Origin: Azorhizobium oxalatiphilum | Lineage (GTDB): Bacteria > Pseudomonadota > Alphaproteobacteria > Rhizobiales > Xanthobacteraceae | NCBI RefSeq assembly: GCF_014635325.1 | Contig: NZ_BMCT01000002.1 | Span: 711,544-775,543, forward strand | Direction of reading: 5' to 3' | Length of the DNA stretch: 64,000 nucleotides | The notes under the pieces: generated by a model | The model's input: the letters and a program-made list of their open reading frames with translations, nothing else | Told to the model about the DNA's origin: nothing | Database searches by the model: none | Shown: positions 17,674-26,046 of the stretch, one piece after another | Numbering within the stretch: position 1 is the first letter of the stretch | Layout: the number at the start of each line of letters is the position of its first letter | Made by a program: the position numbers and the translations under genes

Positions 17674-18887
17674 GCGCAACCGCCACGGCCTTCGCGGCCC
17701 CTGTCCCGCCTTCTACGGCGCTGTCGAAGCTGCGCATCCTCGATCTGACGCGGGTGCGCGCGGGGCCGACCTGCTGCCGCATCTTCGCGGATTTCGGCGC
17801 CGACGTGATCAAGATCGAGGCTCCGGACGGGGTGGACCCCAACGAGACCATGTCGGGTGCCCGCGACGGCTACGACATGCTCAACCTCCACCGTAACAAG
17901 CGTTCGCTCACCTTGAATCTCAAGCGCAAGGAAGGGCTTGAGCTGTTCCTCAAGCTGGTGGAGACCGCCGATGTGGTGGTCGAGAACTACCGGCCCGACG
18001 TGAAGAGCCGTCTCGGCATCGACTATGAGGCGCTGAAAGCCCGCAACCCGCGCATCATTCTCGCCTCCATCTCCGGCTTCGGGCAGGACGGCCCCTATGT
18101 CGGCCGCGCCGGCTTCGACCAGATCGCGCAAGGCATGGGCGGGCTCATGTGGCTCACCGGGCTGCCCGGACAGGGACCGGTGCGGGCGGGTGTCGCGACC
18201 GCGGATTCCACAGCTGGCCTTTATGCCGCCACCGGCATCCTCGTGGCGCTACGCGAACGCGACACCTCCGGCGAAGGCCAGTGGGTGCAGACCTCGCTGC
18301 TGCAGGCGCAGATCGCGCTCTGCGATTTTCAGGCGGCACGCTATCTCGTGGACGGGGTGGTGCCCGAGCAGGCGGGTAACGACCATCCCTATTCCACCCC
18401 CATGGGCGTGGTGGAAACGGCGGACGGCTTCATCAATCTGGCGGTGGGCGGCGACGGCCAGTGGCGCGACCTCTGCCGCGCCATCCAGCGCAGCGATCTC
18501 GTCGACCATCCCGACTACGCCACACAACCCGAGCGCCTCGCCCATCGCGCCGAGGTGTGGGCGCTGCTCACCCCCATCTTCGCCTCCGATACCTCGGCCA
18601 ACTGGTTGCAGCGCCTGGAGGAAGTGGGCGTGCCCGCCGGTCCCATCTACCGCATGGACGAGGTTTTCGAGGACGAGCAGGTTCGGCATCTCGGCATCGC
18701 CCGCACCGTCCCCCATCCCCGGCTGGGCGAGGTGACGCTGGTGGGCCAGCCCATCGGCCTCTCGCGCACGCCGGCCGCTGTCGTCTCTCCGCTCTCCGAC
18801 AAAGGAGCGGACGGCGCAGACATTCTGGCCGAGATCGGCCTTGATGCCGCGCGTATCGCGGATCTCAAGGCGGGAGGCGTGCTGTGA
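17670..18887 (+). CDS. Class III CoA-transferase (CaiB/BaiF family)
   Basis: A 405-residue transferase moving CoA between carboxylic acids. The N-terminal block LRILDLTRVRAGPTCCRIFADFGADVIKIE contains the family's CoA-binding loop (core AGPTCCRIFADFGADVIKIE). Catalytic Asp150 is in RAGFDQIAQGMGGLM. The start is GTG at 17670 behind AAGGAG, overlapping the amidase stop by four bases; its own stop overlaps the next gene the same way. It likely activates the acid made by the amidase so the enoyl-CoA hydratase can act. The acid is unknown. Confidence 0.92.
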   Translation: MSATATAFAAPVPPSTALSKLRILDLTRVRAGPTCCRIFADFGADVIKIEAPDGVDPNETMSGARDGYDMLNLHRNKRSLTLNLKRKEGLELFLKLVETADVVVENYRPDVKSRLGIDYEALKARNPRIILASISGFGQDGPYVGRAGFDQIAQGMGGLMWLTGLPGQGPVRAGVATADSTAGLYAATGILVALRERDTSGEGQWVQTSLLQAQIALCDFQAARYLVDGVVPEQAGNDHPYSTPMGVVETADGFINLAVGGDGQWRDLCRAIQRSDLVDHPDYATQPERLAHRAEVWALLTPIFASDTSANWLQRLEEVGVPAGPIYRMDEVFEDEQVRHLGIARTVPHPRLGEVTLVGQPIGLSRTPAAVVSPLSDKGADGADILAEIGLDAARIADLKAGGVL

Positions 18888-19669
18888 GCGGCGATCTTCT
18901 CTATTCCAGCCAGAATGGCCTCGCCCGCATCATCATCTCCCAGCCGGAGAAGATGAACGCCATGGCCTTCCACATGTGGAGCGCCCTGCCCGGCCTCATC
19001 GCGCGCGCCTCGGCCGATCCTGCCATCCGCGCCATCGTGCTGGAAGGCGCAGGTGAGAAGTCCTTCTGTTCCGGTGCGGACATCTCGCAGTTCGGCGAGA
19101 AGCGCTCCGATCCGGACGCGGTGGCCGCCTATGACACGGCGGTGGCCGACGGCATGCGGGCGCTGGCGGGAGCATCCAAGCCCACGGTAGCGGTGATCCG
19201 CGGCATCTGCTTCGGCGGCGGTTTCGGGCTGGCGCTCGCCTGCGACATCCGCCTCGCGCGCTCCGATGCCCGCTTCCGCGTGCCGGCGGCCCGGCTCGGC
19301 CTCGGCTATGGCTATGAGGGCGTCACACTCATCGCCCGCAAGCTGGGACCGGATGCGACGGCGGATATCCTCTTCTCCGCCCGCATACTGGACGCGGCCG
19401 AGGCTCTGCGCCTCGGAGTCGTCGGGCAGGTGTGGGGTATGGAGACCTTCGCCGCCGACAGCGCTGCCTATCTCGACCTTATGGGCGCCAACGCCCCGCT
19501 CACCCTCATGGCTGCCAAGCGCGCGCTCATCGAGCTGGCGCGGCCGGAAGCGGAACGCACGCCGGAGCAGGTGGCGGATCTCGTCACCGCCTGCTTCGCA
19601 AGCGCCGACTACCGTGAGGGGCAAGCCGCCTTCAAGGAGAAGCGACAGCCGCAATTCACCGGTGCCTGA
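18884..19669 (+). CDS. Enoyl-CoA hydratase/isomerase family protein
   Basis: A 261-residue crotonase-fold protein. The oxyanion hole residues fit FCSGADISQFG (near 61) and RGICFGGGFGLALACDIRLA (near 106-125). At the usual catalytic Glu sites it has VPAARLGLGYGYEG rather than the standard PE-x-GL pattern, so classical hydration is uncertain and isomerase, thioesterase or lyase activity is possible. Start is GTG at 18884 behind GGGAGG, overlapping the CoA-transferase stop by four bases. Confidence 0.9.
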   Translation: MSGDLLYSSQNGLARIIISQPEKMNAMAFHMWSALPGLIARASADPAIRAIVLEGAGEKSFCSGADISQFGEKRSDPDAVAAYDTAVADGMRALAGASKPTVAVIRGICFGGGFGLALACDIRLARSDARFRVPAARLGLGYGYEGVTLIARKLGPDATADILFSARILDAAEALRLGVVGQVWGMETFAADSAAYLDLMGANAPLTLMAAKRALIELARPEAERTPEQVADLVTACFASADYREGQAAFKEKRQPQFTGA

Positions 19670-19729
19670 CGGCGCCCGATCACGTTCATGACGCGTCCGC
19701 ACAAAACAAACCTTCCAGGGGACCAGACC

Positions 19730-20704
19730 ATGCATCGTCGAACGTTTCTTGCGGGCCTTTCGGGGCTGACCATAGCCGCCGTCGGCGCCACCTCCGCCGC
19801 CCGCGCCCAGGGGGCTCCGGTCACGCTCACGGTGGGCTACGCCAAGGTGGCGCATATCGCTCCCATCATCCTCATTTCCGATGCCCTGAAGGCGCAGGGC
19901 GTGGACCTGAAGCTGGTGGAATTCGCCCGCTATGCGGATGCCCGCACGGCGCTGCAGGCGGGCTCCCTGGATCTGGCCACCATCGGCCCGGCGGACATTC
20001 CGATCTCGCTCGCCAACGGCTCCGACAGCCTCGTGGGCCTCATGGGTGTGGGCTCCTCGCCCAAGTACGTCATCGGCGGCAAGGGCGTGAAGCTCGACAG
20101 CTGGGACGACATCAAGGGCAAGAAGATCGCCATCGCGCCGGGCTCGGCGGTGTGGTTCCAGTTCGCCGCGACGCTGATCGAGAAGGGCATTCCCTACAAC
20201 TCCTTCCAGGCCATCAACATCCAGGGCGGTGGCGCCAATTTCGATCAGGCGCTGGAGAAGGGCGAAGTGGATGCCATCGTCACCTGGGAGCCGTTCGAAA
20301 GCGTGCCGGTGATGAAGGGTTACGGCTTCTTCGCCAAGAACCTCGATTACAGCACCTCGAAGGCGGCCGGCGCGGAGCTGGGCATGCTGGCGGCCAACCG
20401 CAAGCAGATCGCCGGTAAGGAAGCCGCCGTGCAGAAATTCGTCTCCGCTTATGTGAAGGAGATGACCACGCTCGGCGCCTCTCCCGCCGCCTTCGGCAAG
20501 GCCATCCAGCAGCTCACCGGCCTCGATGCCGACATCTCGCTGCGCATCGCCGAGATCATCAAGCTCGGTCCGGTGGTGACGCCGGACCAGTTGAAGCGGC
20601 AGGCCAAGGCGTTCAACGAACTGGGCGTGATCCCCAAGGATGTCACCGGCCAGATCGACGGCGCATGGGACGCCTCCTATCTCGACAAGGCCATGAAGTC
20701 CTGA
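19730..20704 (+). CDS. ABC transporter substrate-binding protein, NMT1/SsuA-TauA type
   Basis: A 324-residue exported protein. The N-terminus MHRRTFLAGLSGLTIAAVGA has a twin-arginine-like signal with cleavage near SAARAQG. The mature domain shows the nitrate/sulfonate/taurine pattern: GYAKVAHIAPIILISDAL, DARTALQAGSLDLATIG, GKKIAIAPGSAVWFQFA and DAIVTWEPFES. AGGGGA precedes the ATG at 19730. It supplies substrate to the permease and ATPase at 20894 and 21756. The ligand is probably the compound handled by the amidase and CoA-transferase upstream. A long hairpin separates it from the permease gene. Confidence 0.92.
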   Translation: MHRRTFLAGLSGLTIAAVGATSAARAQGAPVTLTVGYAKVAHIAPIILISDALKAQGVDLKLVEFARYADARTALQAGSLDLATIGPADIPISLANGSDSLVGLMGVGSSPKYVIGGKGVKLDSWDDIKGKKIAIAPGSAVWFQFAATLIEKGIPYNSFQAINIQGGGANFDQALEKGEVDAIVTWEPFESVPVMKGYGFFAKNLDYSTSKAAGAELGMLAANRKQIAGKEAAVQKFVSAYVKEMTTLGASPAAFGKAIQQLTGLDADISLRIAEIIKLGPVVTPDQLKRQAKAFNELGVIPKDVTGQIDGAWDASYLDKAMKS

Positions 20705-20808
20705 GCGGCTTGTCCTTGTCGCACGCCCCGAGCGGGGCGCAGGGACCGGCCTAACCGGTCACGGTCCGGCCAGTCACAGGCAACCGGCCCGCCCCTGCCA
20801 CCCGTCGG

Positions 20809-20850
20809 CGCGCGGACGCCCTTTCAATCCCCCGGGCGTCCGCGCGTTAT
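20809..20850 (+). terminator. Long stem-loop between binding-protein and permease genes
   Basis: Perfect 12-bp arms CGCGCGGACGCC (20809-20820) and GGCGTCCGCGCG (20835-20846) with a 14-nt loop are followed by TTATT. It lies about 100 nt after the binding-protein stop in a 189-nt gap. It is likely a partial terminator or mRNA-stabilising element. ACTGACCAGT at 20855-20864 just after it is a short dyad of unknown meaning. Confidence 0.65.
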
Positions 20851-20893
20851 TCTGTACTGACCAGTTTCTATCCGACGTGTCCCGGAGCGGCTC

Positions 20894-21748
20894 ATGACTA
20901 CCCTGACCTCGGCCGCGCGCCCCCGCCGCCTCACCGGACGCCTCGTCGTCCCGAAAGCCGGCGCCATCGTGCTTGCCCTCATCCTGCCCATCGCCCTCGT
21001 GGCGCTGTGGCAGGCATCAGGCACCAATGGCGCGCTGTTCGGCGGCGCGCTGCCGACGCCGGACCGGGCGTGGAACGCCTGGGTCACATGGGCCTTCGGG
21101 CCGAAGGGCATGGGCCTCAATCCCTATTCGGGCACATGGGCGGAAAGCGTGGTGTTCTCCGCCATCCGCGTCGCCAAGGGGTTCGCGCTGGCCATTGTCA
21201 TCGGCGTGCCATTGGGCATCGCGATCGGCTGGTGGAAGCTGTTCGCCATGGTGGTGGACCCCACCATCCAGTGGCTGCGGCCGGTGCCCATCACCGCCTG
21301 GCTGCCCATCTCCATCGCCATCTTCGGCATTTCGGATTTCGGCTCGGTGTTCCTGATCACCATCGGCGCCTTCTATCCCATCGTCATCAACACCACCCAC
21401 GGCACGCGGGACGTGGAGAAGAACTGGATCCGCGCCGCGCTGATGATGGGCTCCTCGCCCTTCACCGTGCTGCGCCGGGTGGTGCTGCCGGCGGCCCTGC
21501 CGTCCATCTTCACCGGCCTGCGGATCGGGCTCGGCATCGCCTGGACGGCGGTGATCGTGTCCGAGATGGTCGCGGTGAAATCCGGCCTCGGCTACGTGCT
21601 GTGGGATGCCTATTACGTCGGCCGCATGGACATCGTGATCGCCGACATGGTCTCCATCGGCCTGCTCGGCTACCTGAGCGACTTCTTGATCGTGCGCGTG
21701 GAGCACTGGGTGCTCCGCTGGCGCCGCCTGCAATCCTTCAACGCGTGA
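20894..21748 (+). CDS. ABC transporter permease, SsuC/TauC type
   Basis: A 284-residue inner-membrane protein with about six hydrophobic segments. Family signs are LRPVPITAWLPISIAIFGI and the coupling loop WIRAALMMGSSPFTVLRRV. GGAGCGG precedes the ATG. Seven bases separate it from the ATPase gene. It forms the channel for the binding protein at 19730. Confidence 0.93.
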   Translation: MTTLTSAARPRRLTGRLVVPKAGAIVLALILPIALVALWQASGTNGALFGGALPTPDRAWNAWVTWAFGPKGMGLNPYSGTWAESVVFSAIRVAKGFALAIVIGVPLGIAIGWWKLFAMVVDPTIQWLRPVPITAWLPISIAIFGISDFGSVFLITIGAFYPIVINTTHGTRDVEKNWIRAALMMGSSPFTVLRRVVLPAALPSIFTGLRIGLGIAWTAVIVSEMVAVKSGLGYVLWDAYYVGRMDIVIADMVSIGLLGYLSDFLIVRVEHWVLRWRRLQSFNA

Positions 21749-21755
21749 GGACGCC

Positions 21756-22511
21756 ATGGGCACCGTTTCGATGACCGGCGTCTCAAAAGTGTTCGGTGGT
21801 CCGCAAGGCGTGCGGGCGCTGGACAATGTGGACGTCCACCTGGCCGAAGGCGAGTTCATGGCCCTGCTCGGCCCCTCCGGCTGCGGCAAGTCCACCCTGC
21901 TCAACATGGTGGCAGGCTTCGAGGGACTGACCGAGGGTGCCATCTCCTTCGACGGCAAATCAGTTGTGAAACCCGGCCCCGACCGGGGCGTGGTGTTTCA
22001 GGAGGCCGCCCTCCTGCCCTGGCTGAACGTCTGGCAGAACGTGATCTTCGGCCCGCAGGTGCAGGGCGTGCCGCGTTCGGACTACGAGCCGCGTGCGAAG
22101 GAGATATTGCGCGTGGTTGGGCTGGAGGCATTCCACGATGCTTTGCCGGCGCAATTATCCGGTGGCATGCGCCAGCGCGTGGGCATCGCCCGCGCCCTCG
22201 TGATGCAGCCGCGCGCGCTCTTGATGGATGAGCCGTTCGGGGCGCTGGACGCGCAGACGCGCCTGTCCATGCAGCAATTGCTGCTGGACGTGTGGCAGAC
22301 TTTCAAAACCACCGTCCTGTTCGTCACCCACGACATCGACGAGGCCATCCTGCTGGCGGACCGGGTCTGCATCATGACCGCCCGTCCCGGCCGCATCACG
22401 CGCGACATTCCCATCACCCTGCCGCGCCCGCGCTCGATTGATCACCTGCTTACACCGGACTTCGTGCAGTTCAAGGCCGAGATCATGGCCGAGATGCGCG
22501 GCGCGCACTGA
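21756..22511 (+). CDS. ABC transporter ATP-binding protein, SsuB/TauB type
   Basis: A 251-residue ATPase with GPSGCGKSTLLNMVAG (Walker A), VVFQEAALLPWLNVWQNV (Q-loop and the typical LPW of this class), LSGGMRQRVGIARAL (signature), LLMDEPFGALDAQTR (Walker B) and VTHDIDEAILLADRV (H-loop). GAGGACGCC precedes the ATG. It completes the importer begun at 19730; an extragenic palindromic repeat follows. Confidence 0.94.
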   Translation: MGTVSMTGVSKVFGGPQGVRALDNVDVHLAEGEFMALLGPSGCGKSTLLNMVAGFEGLTEGAISFDGKSVVKPGPDRGVVFQEAALLPWLNVWQNVIFGPQVQGVPRSDYEPRAKEILRVVGLEAFHDALPAQLSGGMRQRVGIARALVMQPRALLMDEPFGALDAQTRLSMQQLLLDVWQTFKTTVLFVTHDIDEAILLADRVCIMTARPGRITRDIPITLPRPRSIDHLLTPDFVQFKAEIMAEMRGAH

Positions 22512-22586
22512 AGCCATTCCAGCGGAAGTGGGAACCGGTTCCGCGTCCGGAATTGCGATCGAAGCCGAGAAACTTCCTGAGGCACA
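22512..22586. repeat. Extragenic palindromic repeat
   Basis: The gap between the ATPase and deacetylase genes holds GGAACCGGTTCC (22531-22542, a perfect 12-base palindrome) flanked by GCGGAA and TTCCGC, then GCGTCCGGAATTGCGATC. This wording resembles a dispersed intergenic element that I recall from Hyphomicrobiales genomes. It may serve as a stabilising or processing hairpin inside the operon. Only one copy is seen in the window. Confidence 0.5.
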
Positions 22587-22590
22587 GCGT

Positions 22591-23472
22591 ATGGCCAACC
22601 CGCGTATCCCGTACCGCTTCTCCACCTCCCGCCCGCCGCTGCCCAAGCTCGACGGCAAGAGCATCCTCGTGCATCTGGTGGTGAACGTGGAGCACTGGCA
22701 GTTCGACCGTGCCATGCCGCGCACCATCATCACGCCTCCGCACGGACAGGGCACCATTCCGGACGTGCCCAACTTCTCATGGGCGGACTACGGCATGCGC
22801 GCCGGCCTGCCGCGCATCCTGAAGCTGTTCACCGAGCGCGGCCTGCCCGCCTCCACCAGCTTCAATGCGGGCGCCATCGACGCCTATCCGCAGGCCGCCG
22901 AGGCCATGCTGGCGGCGGGCTGGGAATTCATCGGCCACGGCCTCCACCAGAAGGCAATCCAGAACACCGATGGCGACGCGGAAGCGCAGATGATCTCTGC
23001 CGCCTTCGACAAGATCGCCGCCTTCACGGGTGTGAAGCCGCGTGGCTGGCTCTCCCCCGGCCTGCGCGAGAGCGAGCGCACGCCGGACCTGCTGAAGGCG
23101 CAGGGGCTCGATTATGTCTGCGACTGGGTGGTGGACGACGTGCCCGACTGGATGACCACCGCCCATGGCCCGCTCATGGCCATGCCCTATAATCTCGAGA
23201 TCAACGACAGCATCGTCTACGCCATCGAGCGCCATGCCACCGGCGAGATGGAAAAGCGCCTCAGGCACACGCTGGCGCTTTTCGAAGAGGAGGCTCAGAC
23301 CTGCCCGCGCGTGCTGGCGCTGGGCCTCCATCCGCATCTCATCAGCGTGCCGCACCGCTTCCACGAACTGGTGGGCATGGTGGATGCGCTGGCCGCCTCC
23401 CCCAATGTGGCCTTCGTGACCGGCAGCCAGATCTGCGACTGGTACACCGCCGCCGTCCCGCCCGAGGTTTAG
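22591..23472 (+). CDS. Polysaccharide deacetylase family protein (PuuE-like)
   Basis: A 293-residue metal-dependent deacetylase-fold protein. GWEFIGHGLHQKAIQ holds the metal-binding HxxH, RGWLSPGLRESERT and YVCDWVVDDVPDWM form the active-site loops, and LGLHPHLISVPHRF the C-terminal histidine motif. This pattern is like PuuE-type allantoinases and related amidohydrolases that act on small cyclic amides, not on polysaccharides. TGAGG stands 9 nt before the ATG. Together with the amidase at 16387 it suggests stepwise breakdown of a nitrogen compound. No export signal is seen. Confidence 0.86.
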   Translation: MANPRIPYRFSTSRPPLPKLDGKSILVHLVVNVEHWQFDRAMPRTIITPPHGQGTIPDVPNFSWADYGMRAGLPRILKLFTERGLPASTSFNAGAIDAYPQAAEAMLAAGWEFIGHGLHQKAIQNTDGDAEAQMISAAFDKIAAFTGVKPRGWLSPGLRESERTPDLLKAQGLDYVCDWVVDDVPDWMTTAHGPLMAMPYNLEINDSIVYAIERHATGEMEKRLRHTLALFEEEAQTCPRVLALGLHPHLISVPHRFHELVGMVDALAASPNVAFVTGSQICDWYTAAVPPEV

Positions 23473-23476
23473 CACC

Positions 23477-24220
23477 ATGGATCTGCAACTGAACGGCCGC
23501 CGCGTCCTGATCACCGGCGGCTCAAAAGGCATCGGCGCCGCCTGCGCCCGCGTCTTTCTGAAAGAAGGCTGCGCAGTCCTTCTGGCCGCCCGCGACGCCG
23601 GCCAGCTTGCCGCCACAGCGCAGGAACTGGCACCGCTTGGCCCCGTCACCACTTGGGCTGGCGACCTCTCCCGGCCCGAGGAGCGCGAACGTCTCCACGA
23701 GGAGGCCGGCGGCTATGACATATTGATCAACAATGCCGGCGCCATTCCGCGCGGCGGCCTGCTCGACCTCACCATGGTGCAATGGGAGGCGGCGTGGGCG
23801 CTTAAGGTGATGGGCTATATCCACCTCACCCAGCTTGCCCTCGGCGCCATGCAGGCGCGCGGTTCCGGCGTCATCGTCAACATCATCGGCTCGGCGGGGC
23901 GCCATCCGCGCTACGGCTATGTGTGCGGGGCCACCGGCAACGCCGCGCTCATGGCCTTCACAGAGGCGGTGGGCGGCAAGGCGCCGGATTTCGGCGTGCG
24001 GGTGTTCGGCATCAATCCGGCCGGCACGCGGACCGAGCGCATGGTCACGCTGGCGGCGCAGGACGGAAAGACCATGGAGGACGTCAGCGCAGGCGCCCCC
24101 TTCGGCCGGTTGGCCGAACCACTGGAAATCGCCCGGACCGCCGTCTTCATGGCGTCACCTGCCTGCGGATATGTCAGCGGCACGGTCCTCGACGTCGATG
24201 CTGGAAGCGGTAATAAATAA
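23477..24220 (+). CDS. Short-chain dehydrogenase/reductase family protein lacking the YxxxK motif
   Basis: A 247-residue Rossmann protein starting 4 nt after the deacetylase stop. The cofactor site VLITGGSKGIGAACA and the NNAG motif (DILINNAGAIPRGG) are normal. Where classical SDRs have Tyr-x3-Lys, this one reads YGYVCGATGNAALMAF: aligning the AAL block puts Gly and Asn at the catalytic Tyr and Lys positions. The expected Ser region is present (NIIGSAGRHPRYG). Either another Tyr is used or the protein has a non-classical activity. Probably the last gene of the operon. Confidence 0.88.
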   Translation: MDLQLNGRRVLITGGSKGIGAACARVFLKEGCAVLLAARDAGQLAATAQELAPLGPVTTWAGDLSRPEERERLHEEAGGYDILINNAGAIPRGGLLDLTMVQWEAAWALKVMGYIHLTQLALGAMQARGSGVIVNIIGSAGRHPRYGYVCGATGNAALMAFTEAVGGKAPDFGVRVFGINPAGTRTERMVTLAAQDGKTMEDVSAGAPFGRLAEPLEIARTAVFMASPACGYVSGTVLDVDAGSGNK

Positions 24221-24321
24221 CCAAATCCATAGCTGGAAAAATACTTCCATCCGGCGGGAACCCTATGCCGCTTCGCGCGTTGAGACGGCAGCCCACTATG
24301 TAGCATACGGGTTTGCGGGGG

Positions 24322-25227
24322 ATGATGACCGGCTGGGGGCCGCCACAGGCGGACATGGAAATGGCGGGGCTCGGCTTCGCCGGGCAGACGCCGCGCGGCG
24401 TCATTGATGGTTCCGACCTCGTGTTCACCATGGCGTTCCAGCCGATCGTGGAACTGCATGGCGGCAAGGTGTGGGGCTATGAAGCCCTCGTGCGCGGCGA
24501 GAACGGCGAAAGCGCCAGCTCCATCCTGTCCAGGGTCAGCGCGCAGACCCTCTATCGCTTCGACCAGGCCTGCCGCATCAAGGCCATCGAGATGGCCGGC
24601 AGGCTCTTCCGCGACACCGATACCAAGCTCTCCATCAACGTCCTGCCCAACGCGGTGTTCGATCCCGTCGCGAACCTCCACGTCTCGCTCAAGGCCGCGA
24701 CGGCGGCCGGCCTCAGGCCGGACCAGATCGTTTTCGAGTTCACGGAGTCAGAGCGCATTCCCGAGCCGCGCTTCGCCGCCGAGATCATGTCGCGCTACCG
24801 CGACCTCGGCGTGCTGACGGCACTGGATGATTTCGGCTCCGGCTATTCCGGCCTGCTCCGCCTCGCCTCACTGCACCCCGATCTGGTGAAGATCGACATG
24901 GGGCTGATCCGCGACATCCATGAGGATTCCCGCCGGCAGGCCATCGTTTCCGCCATTGTCGGTCTGACGCGGCAGCTTGGCATCACTCTCATCGCCGAGG
25001 GCATCCAGAGCGAGGACGAATACCGCACGCTGGAGGCCATGGGCATTTCGCTGTTCCAGGGCTTCTATTTCGGCGCGCCGGAAATCGGCACCCTGCCGCA
25101 GGTGCGCATACCGCGCACCGTGCGCGGCGAGTTTCCCGTCGCCGGGCAGCGTCAGACCGCTTCGGCCATCATGCAGGGCCTGCCCTCGCTGTCGGCGGTC
25201 CAGAGCGTGAGCCCGCCCTCCGCCTGA
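24322..25227 (+). CDS. EAL-domain protein, predicted cyclic di-GMP phosphodiesterase
   Basis: A single-domain protein of about 301 residues. All catalytic signatures are present: EAL at residues 54-56 (YEALVRGE), LSINVLPNAV, FEFTESERIPE, ALDDFGSGYSG, LVKIDMGLI, IAEGIQ and FQGFYFG. It should hydrolyse c-di-GMP. There is no membrane segment or sensory domain beyond ~35 N-terminal residues. The start is uncertain: ATG at 24322 and 24325 follow GGGGG directly, and one at 24355 is possible. Its last 76 nt overlap the convergent hydratase gene. It seems unrelated to the metabolic genes around it. Confidence 0.88.
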   Translation: MMTGWGPPQADMEMAGLGFAGQTPRGVIDGSDLVFTMAFQPIVELHGGKVWGYEALVRGENGESASSILSRVSAQTLYRFDQACRIKAIEMAGRLFRDTDTKLSINVLPNAVFDPVANLHVSLKAATAAGLRPDQIVFEFTESERIPEPRFAAEIMSRYRDLGVLTALDDFGSGYSGLLRLASLHPDLVKIDMGLIRDIHEDSRRQAIVSAIVGLTRQLGITLIAEGIQSEDEYRTLEAMGISLFQGFYFGAPEIGTLPQVRIPRTVRGEFPVAGQRQTASAIMQGLPSLSAVQSVSPPSA

Positions 25228-26036
25228 CGGATGTGCGGCGGCATGGCTTCCAGCCGCTCGATGGGCAGAGGCACGGCGTTCAGCGTCATGGGCGGGCCGT
25301 CGAAGATCGGTCGCACACTGCGGAACGAAAAGCTCTTCGGCTTGCGCTTCAGGAGACGCGCCGCGAACTCGGCCAGTAGCGTGGCCTGCAGCGGCCCATG
25401 CACCACGAGGCCGGGATAGCCCTCTTCCTCCACGCAATAGCGGCGGTCGTAATGAATGCGATGGCCATTGAAGGTGAGCGCCGAATAGCGGAACAGCAGC
25501 ACCGGCGAGGTCTCGACGCTCTCCTGCCACTGCGGCTCCGGCTGCGCCTCCTCGTTGCCCGTCCCGCCCGCCGGGGCGTCGGTGCCGCGATAGACGATGT
25601 CCTGCCACTCGTGGATGGCCAGCCCCCGCGCGGTCGTGATCTCGTGCTCCACGGTCACGAAGCACAAGGTGCCCGTGCGGCCCTGCTTGATCACCACATC
25701 GGCGATGCGCGACGTGCGCCCCACCTGATCGTTGACCTTCAGCTCGTCATGCCACTCCAGACGGCTGCCGGCCCACATGCGGCGGGGCAGCGGCACCGGC
25801 GGCAGGAAACCGCCGCGCGCCGGATGCCCGTCCGGCCCCAGCGAATGCATGGGAGCAGTTGCGGGCGCGAGGCACCAGTGGGCGGTCATCACAGCCGCCT
25901 CGCCCGGCACCGGCTCGCCGGGCGGCAGGTCGAGGGTCGCGCGCATCTCGCGCACCGCACGGGCCGTAAGGAGGTCGTGCGCGGTCTCGGTGCGGCCGAT
26001 CCAGGTGCGGAAATGGTTGAGATCCATGGTCGACAT
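25152..26036 (-). CDS. FAS1-like dehydratase/MaoC-type acyl-CoA hydratase
   Basis: A 294-residue double hot-dog hydratase. The N-terminal half matches the FAS1-like dehydratase domain (LPPVPLPRRMWAGSRLEW). The C-terminal half has the hydratase motif ALTFNGHRIHYDRRYC and EGYPGLVVHGPLQATLL. Proteins of this build include mesaconyl-C4-CoA and itaconyl-CoA hydratases. The start at 26036 is 10 nt after the acyl-CoA dehydrogenase stop, giving a two-gene operon. Its 3' end overlaps the EAL gene by 76 nt on the opposite strand; the conserved-looking end (LWTADSEGRPCMMAEAV) argues that it is truly coding to the stop. Confidence 0.87.
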   Translation of the reverse strand: MSTMDLNHFRTWIGRTETAHDLLTARAVREMRATLDLPPGEPVPGEAAVMTAHWCLAPATAPMHSLGPDGHPARGGFLPPVPLPRRMWAGSRLEWHDELKVNDQVGRTSRIADVVIKQGRTGTLCFVTVEHEITTARGLAIHEWQDIVYRGTDAPAGGTGNEEAQPEPQWQESVETSPVLLFRYSALTFNGHRIHYDRRYCVEEEGYPGLVVHGPLQATLLAEFAARLLKRKPKSFSFRSVRPIFDGPPMTLNAVPLPIERLEAMPPHIRQAEGGLTLWTADSEGRPCMMAEAV

Positions 26037-26046
26037 GAAACGGCTT

